From assembly GCF_900538805.1 (NCBI RefSeq), contig NZ_UPZP01000107.1:1-7161 (forward strand): 7,161 bases of DNA. Direction: 5' to 3'. The position numbers were made by a program, and so were the translations under genes. Under the pieces are notes generated by a model. The model was not told the DNA's origin. It made no database searches and saw only the letters and a list, made by a program, of their open reading frames with translations. Below, one piece after another: positions 5,056 to 7,161 of the stretch (positions are counted from its first letter, which is position 1; each line of letters starts with the position of its first letter). The stretch is from an uncultured Dialister sp. GTDB taxonomy: Bacteria; Bacillota; Negativicutes; Veillonellales; Dialisteraceae.

Positions 5056-7059
5056 ATGAAAGTCCGTATTTACAGAAGCCTTCTTCTCATGGGCATCGTG
5101 TCCGTCATTATCACCTTTATCCTTTCCGCCATTCTTTACTATCAGGGCATGCAGGAGCAGTTCAGCCATGAGCTGCAGCACCTGAACAGCGTCATGGCCG
5201 GCGCCGTTTCCACAGGCGACGAGGACAGGAGCCGGGATTACCTGAAGCGCATCTACGATGACAATGGCAGGACCATCCATATCGTATGGCTTGACAGTGA
5301 CGGCGCTGTCATTTATGACAGTGACAACAAAGATGAAGACTATAAAAGCGGGCCCGAAGTCAGACAGGCCATGGAAAACGGAAAAGGCGCCGCCGTCCAC
5401 AAGGACGCCAACGACAGTCCCAAGAGCTACTATGCCCAGAAAGCGCCTGACGGATCCATCCTCCGCCTTTCCAGTGCCCGTACCGTTTCTTACAAAGGAT
5501 TTTCCGCCTACCTGCCGGAAATCATCCTCTTTCTTCTTGTATTCGTAGTAGGCTGCCTCTTTGCGGCGGAAAGGGAAACGGAAAAAATCCTGAAGCCCTT
5601 CCACCTTCTGGGTGACCTGGTACAGAAAATTATGGAAGGACAAAAGGTGGACGACGTGCCATCAGACTATAAGGAACTGAACCCCCTCATCCGGAAGGTT
5701 GAGGAACAGCACGATGAAATCCAGAACTACCTGGAAGACATTGAAGAGGAAAGAAACACCATCCGCACCGTGGTGGATACTATTTCCGACGGCATCATCC
5801 TTTTGAACGAACATAAGGAAATCGTCGACTACAATCGAAAGATTGAAGACATTTTCCATCCGGCCGAAGAAAAGAGATACCGCCGCATTGCCAGCCTCTA
5901 CCACGATGAGGACTGGCTCCGGGTCATCGGGAAAGCCTACCGCACCGAGGGACGCCAGGAATATACCATGAACCTCTTCGACAAACCCTATCGCATGGTG
6001 ATGAACAAAATCGAACTTTCCGACGGGGAGACGGGCCTTCTGATCGTGCTCCGCGATATGACCGCGTCTTACATGGCGGAAAAGATGAGGAGAGAATTCT
6101 CCGCCAACGTGTCCCACGAACTGAAGACGCCCCTTACCTCCATCAGCGGATTTGCAGAAATGATTGCCAACGGCATGTACCAGAAACCGGACGACGTGAA
6201 ACTCTTCGGCAGCCGCATCGTCAATGAATCCCAGCGCATGCTCACCCTGATTGACACCATTATGCACCTCTCCCGCATCGAAGAAACGGAAACCACCATT
6301 ACCTGGAAAACCGTTTCCTTAGACAGCCTTGTCCACTATGCCGCAGACCTCATCGAACCCCAGGCCAAGGCAAAGGGCATCACCATCTCCGTAGACGCAG
6401 AGCCTCTCTATACCTACGGCAACGCCGCCCTCCTCTCCGAACTGGTGATGAACCTTCTGGACAACGCCGTCAAGTACAACAACGAAGGCGGCAGCGTCCA
6501 CGCCACGCTGAAACCGGCAGGGGATGATAAACTGGAACTCACCATCTCCGATACCGGCATCGGCATTCCAAAGGACAAGCAGGGAAGAGTCTTTGAACGG
6601 TTCTACCGCGCCGAAGAAAGCCGGAACAAATCCACCGGCGGCAGCGGCCTGGGCCTTGCCATCTGCAAGCACATTGTAGAAAAACACAAAGGCACCCTTT
6701 CCATGACCAGCGAAGAAGGAAAAGGCACCACCGTCACCGTCATTCTGCCCCGCATGAGCGAAGCCGACGTAACCAAAGAAACAAAAGAAGCCCTCACCGC
6801 CCGCCAGGAAGCAGAAGACGCCGAATCCGGCCGCCTGGCAGAGCAGGAAGCAGCCGAAGACCAGGCCGCCCAAAGCGTGGTGGGAGAAGAAACGGAAAAT
6901 GTCAAAGAAACCAAACACCTCCATAAGGCGAAAAAGCTGAAAAAGGACAAAAAGTCCAAAAAGAAACCAAACGGCCACGCCCATACCGCAGATACGGTAG
7001 ATAAACAGTACAAAAAATCGGATAAAGCCGGCCGGAAAGCAGGGAAGAAAACAAAATAA
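5056..7059 (+). CDS. phoR: PhoR-type sensor histidine kinase with long charged tail
   Basis: This 667-residue membrane kinase should phosphorylate the regulator encoded 18 nt upstream. TM1 is about 8-29, an extracytoplasmic sensor domain spans about 30-150 (PAS/Cache-like, with IHIVWLDSDGAVIYDSD at 74-90), and TM2 is about 152-171. A degenerate HAMP-like linker (about 172-231) and a PAS domain (about 235-340) follow. The dimerisation and phospho-transfer domain carries His354 in NVSHELKTPL. The catalytic ATPase has the N box LLDNAVKYN (Asn470), G1 DTGIGIP (499-505), F box FERFYR (513-518) and G2 GGSGLGLAI (528-536). The kinase core ends near 566. About 100 more residues follow: first Glu/Ala-rich, then lysine-rich, which is unusual for PhoR. 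AGGAG (5040-5044) lies 11 nt before the ATG. The paired regulator and pst context support the PhoR label. Confidence 0.9.
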   Translation: MKVRIYRSLLLMGIVSVIITFILSAILYYQGMQEQFSHELQHLNSVMAGAVSTGDEDRSRDYLKRIYDDNGRTIHIVWLDSDGAVIYDSDNKDEDYKSGPEVRQAMENGKGAAVHKDANDSPKSYYAQKAPDGSILRLSSARTVSYKGFSAYLPEIILFLLVFVVGCLFAAERETEKILKPFHLLGDLVQKIMEGQKVDDVPSDYKELNPLIRKVEEQHDEIQNYLEDIEEERNTIRTVVDTISDGIILLNEHKEIVDYNRKIEDIFHPAEEKRYRRIASLYHDEDWLRVIGKAYRTEGRQEYTMNLFDKPYRMVMNKIELSDGETGLLIVLRDMTASYMAEKMRREFSANVSHELKTPLTSISGFAEMIANGMYQKPDDVKLFGSRIVNESQRMLTLIDTIMHLSRIEETETTITWKTVSLDSLVHYAADLIEPQAKAKGITISVDAEPLYTYGNAALLSELVMNLLDNAVKYNNEGGSVHATLKPAGDDKLELTISDTGIGIPKDKQGRVFERFYRAEESRNKSTGGSGLGLAICKHIVEKHKGTLSMTSEEGKGTTVTVILPRMSEADVTKETKEALTARQEAEDAESGRLAEQEAAEDQAAQSVVGEETENVKETKHLHKAKKLKKDKKSKKKPNGHAHTADTVDKQYKKSDKAGRKAGKKTK

Positions 7060-7063
7060 ACCC

Positions 7064-7090
7064 AGCGCCCCGAAAAGGGGCGCTTTTTTT
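7064..7090 (+). terminator. Strong intrinsic terminator after the kinase gene
   Basis: AGCGCCCC (7064-7071) pairs perfectly with GGGGCGCT (7077-7084) around GAAAA and runs into seven T residues (7084-7090). It starts 5 nt after the kinase stop codon and ends the operon. Confidence 0.93.
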
Positions 7091-7100
7091 GTCTATAGAA

Positions 7101-7123
7101 AACCCCCGGTTAGACCGGGGGTT
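7101..7123 (-). terminator. Second hairpin, likely terminator for a convergent gene
   Basis: AACCCCCGG (7101-7109) pairs with CCGGGGGTT (7115-7123), extendable by one T-A pair. On the + strand it is followed by CCAAAAAG, which does not suit termination. On the minus strand the stem runs into TTTTC, so it better serves a gene arriving from the right. All three minus-strand frames hit stops between here and the window edge, so any such gene ends near or beyond the edge. Confidence 0.5.
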
Positions 7124-7161
7124 CCAAAAAGCTTTAGCGATGAGTCTTTAATGGTTTATAA

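Overview
The window holds one coherent locus for high-affinity inorganic phosphate uptake and phosphate sensing, all on the + strand. It runs pstS-pstC-pstA-pstB (525-4175), followed by a PhoP/PhoB-type response regulator and a PhoR-type sensor histidine kinase (4348-7059). The strong AGGAG-type ribosome sites, the lipoprotein PstS, the PhoP/PhoR gene style and the moderately GC-rich codon use suggest a Firmicute. The style of the palindromic intergenic repeats makes me lean towards Negativicutes (Dialister/Megasphaera-like), but that is an impression and not a demonstration.

Layout. Bases 1-394 contain no credible gene but are densely palindromic: a CATTCT/AGAATG element, a CCCCCTTCCT palindrome and three GC-rich hairpins that all have an AAA loop. 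Bases 395-524 form the pstS control region, with two TTTACA hexamers exactly 11 nt apart (a PHO-box-like arrangement), a TATACT -10 candidate and a strong AGGGAGG ribosome site. pstS is separated from pstC by a near-perfect 19-position hairpin with a GAAA loop. pstC, pstA and pstB are joined by 4-nt ATGA overlaps. A 172-nt gap after pstB holds a small bulged hairpin and an extended hairpin of about 80 nt ending in TTTTT, just before the regulator's ribosome site. The regulator and kinase lie 18 nt apart. The kinase is followed by a textbook terminator and a second hairpin that may serve a convergent gene beyond the window.

How it works together (family knowledge). PstS binds phosphate at the outer face of the membrane, PstC and PstA form the channel, and PstB hydrolyses ATP. 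PhoR is a membrane kinase that phosphorylates the regulator, which then activates pst transcription when phosphate is scarce. The PHO-box-like repeats upstream of pstS fit such feedback. phoU, the usual partner of pstB and the link between transporter and PhoR, is not in the window.

I found no exotic new system. The most unusual points are the roughly 100-residue acidic-then-lysine-rich tail on the histidine kinase, the two large intercistronic hairpins that each end directly at a ribosome site, the cluster of AAA-loop hairpins upstream, and a TTA-rich patch inside the regulator gene.
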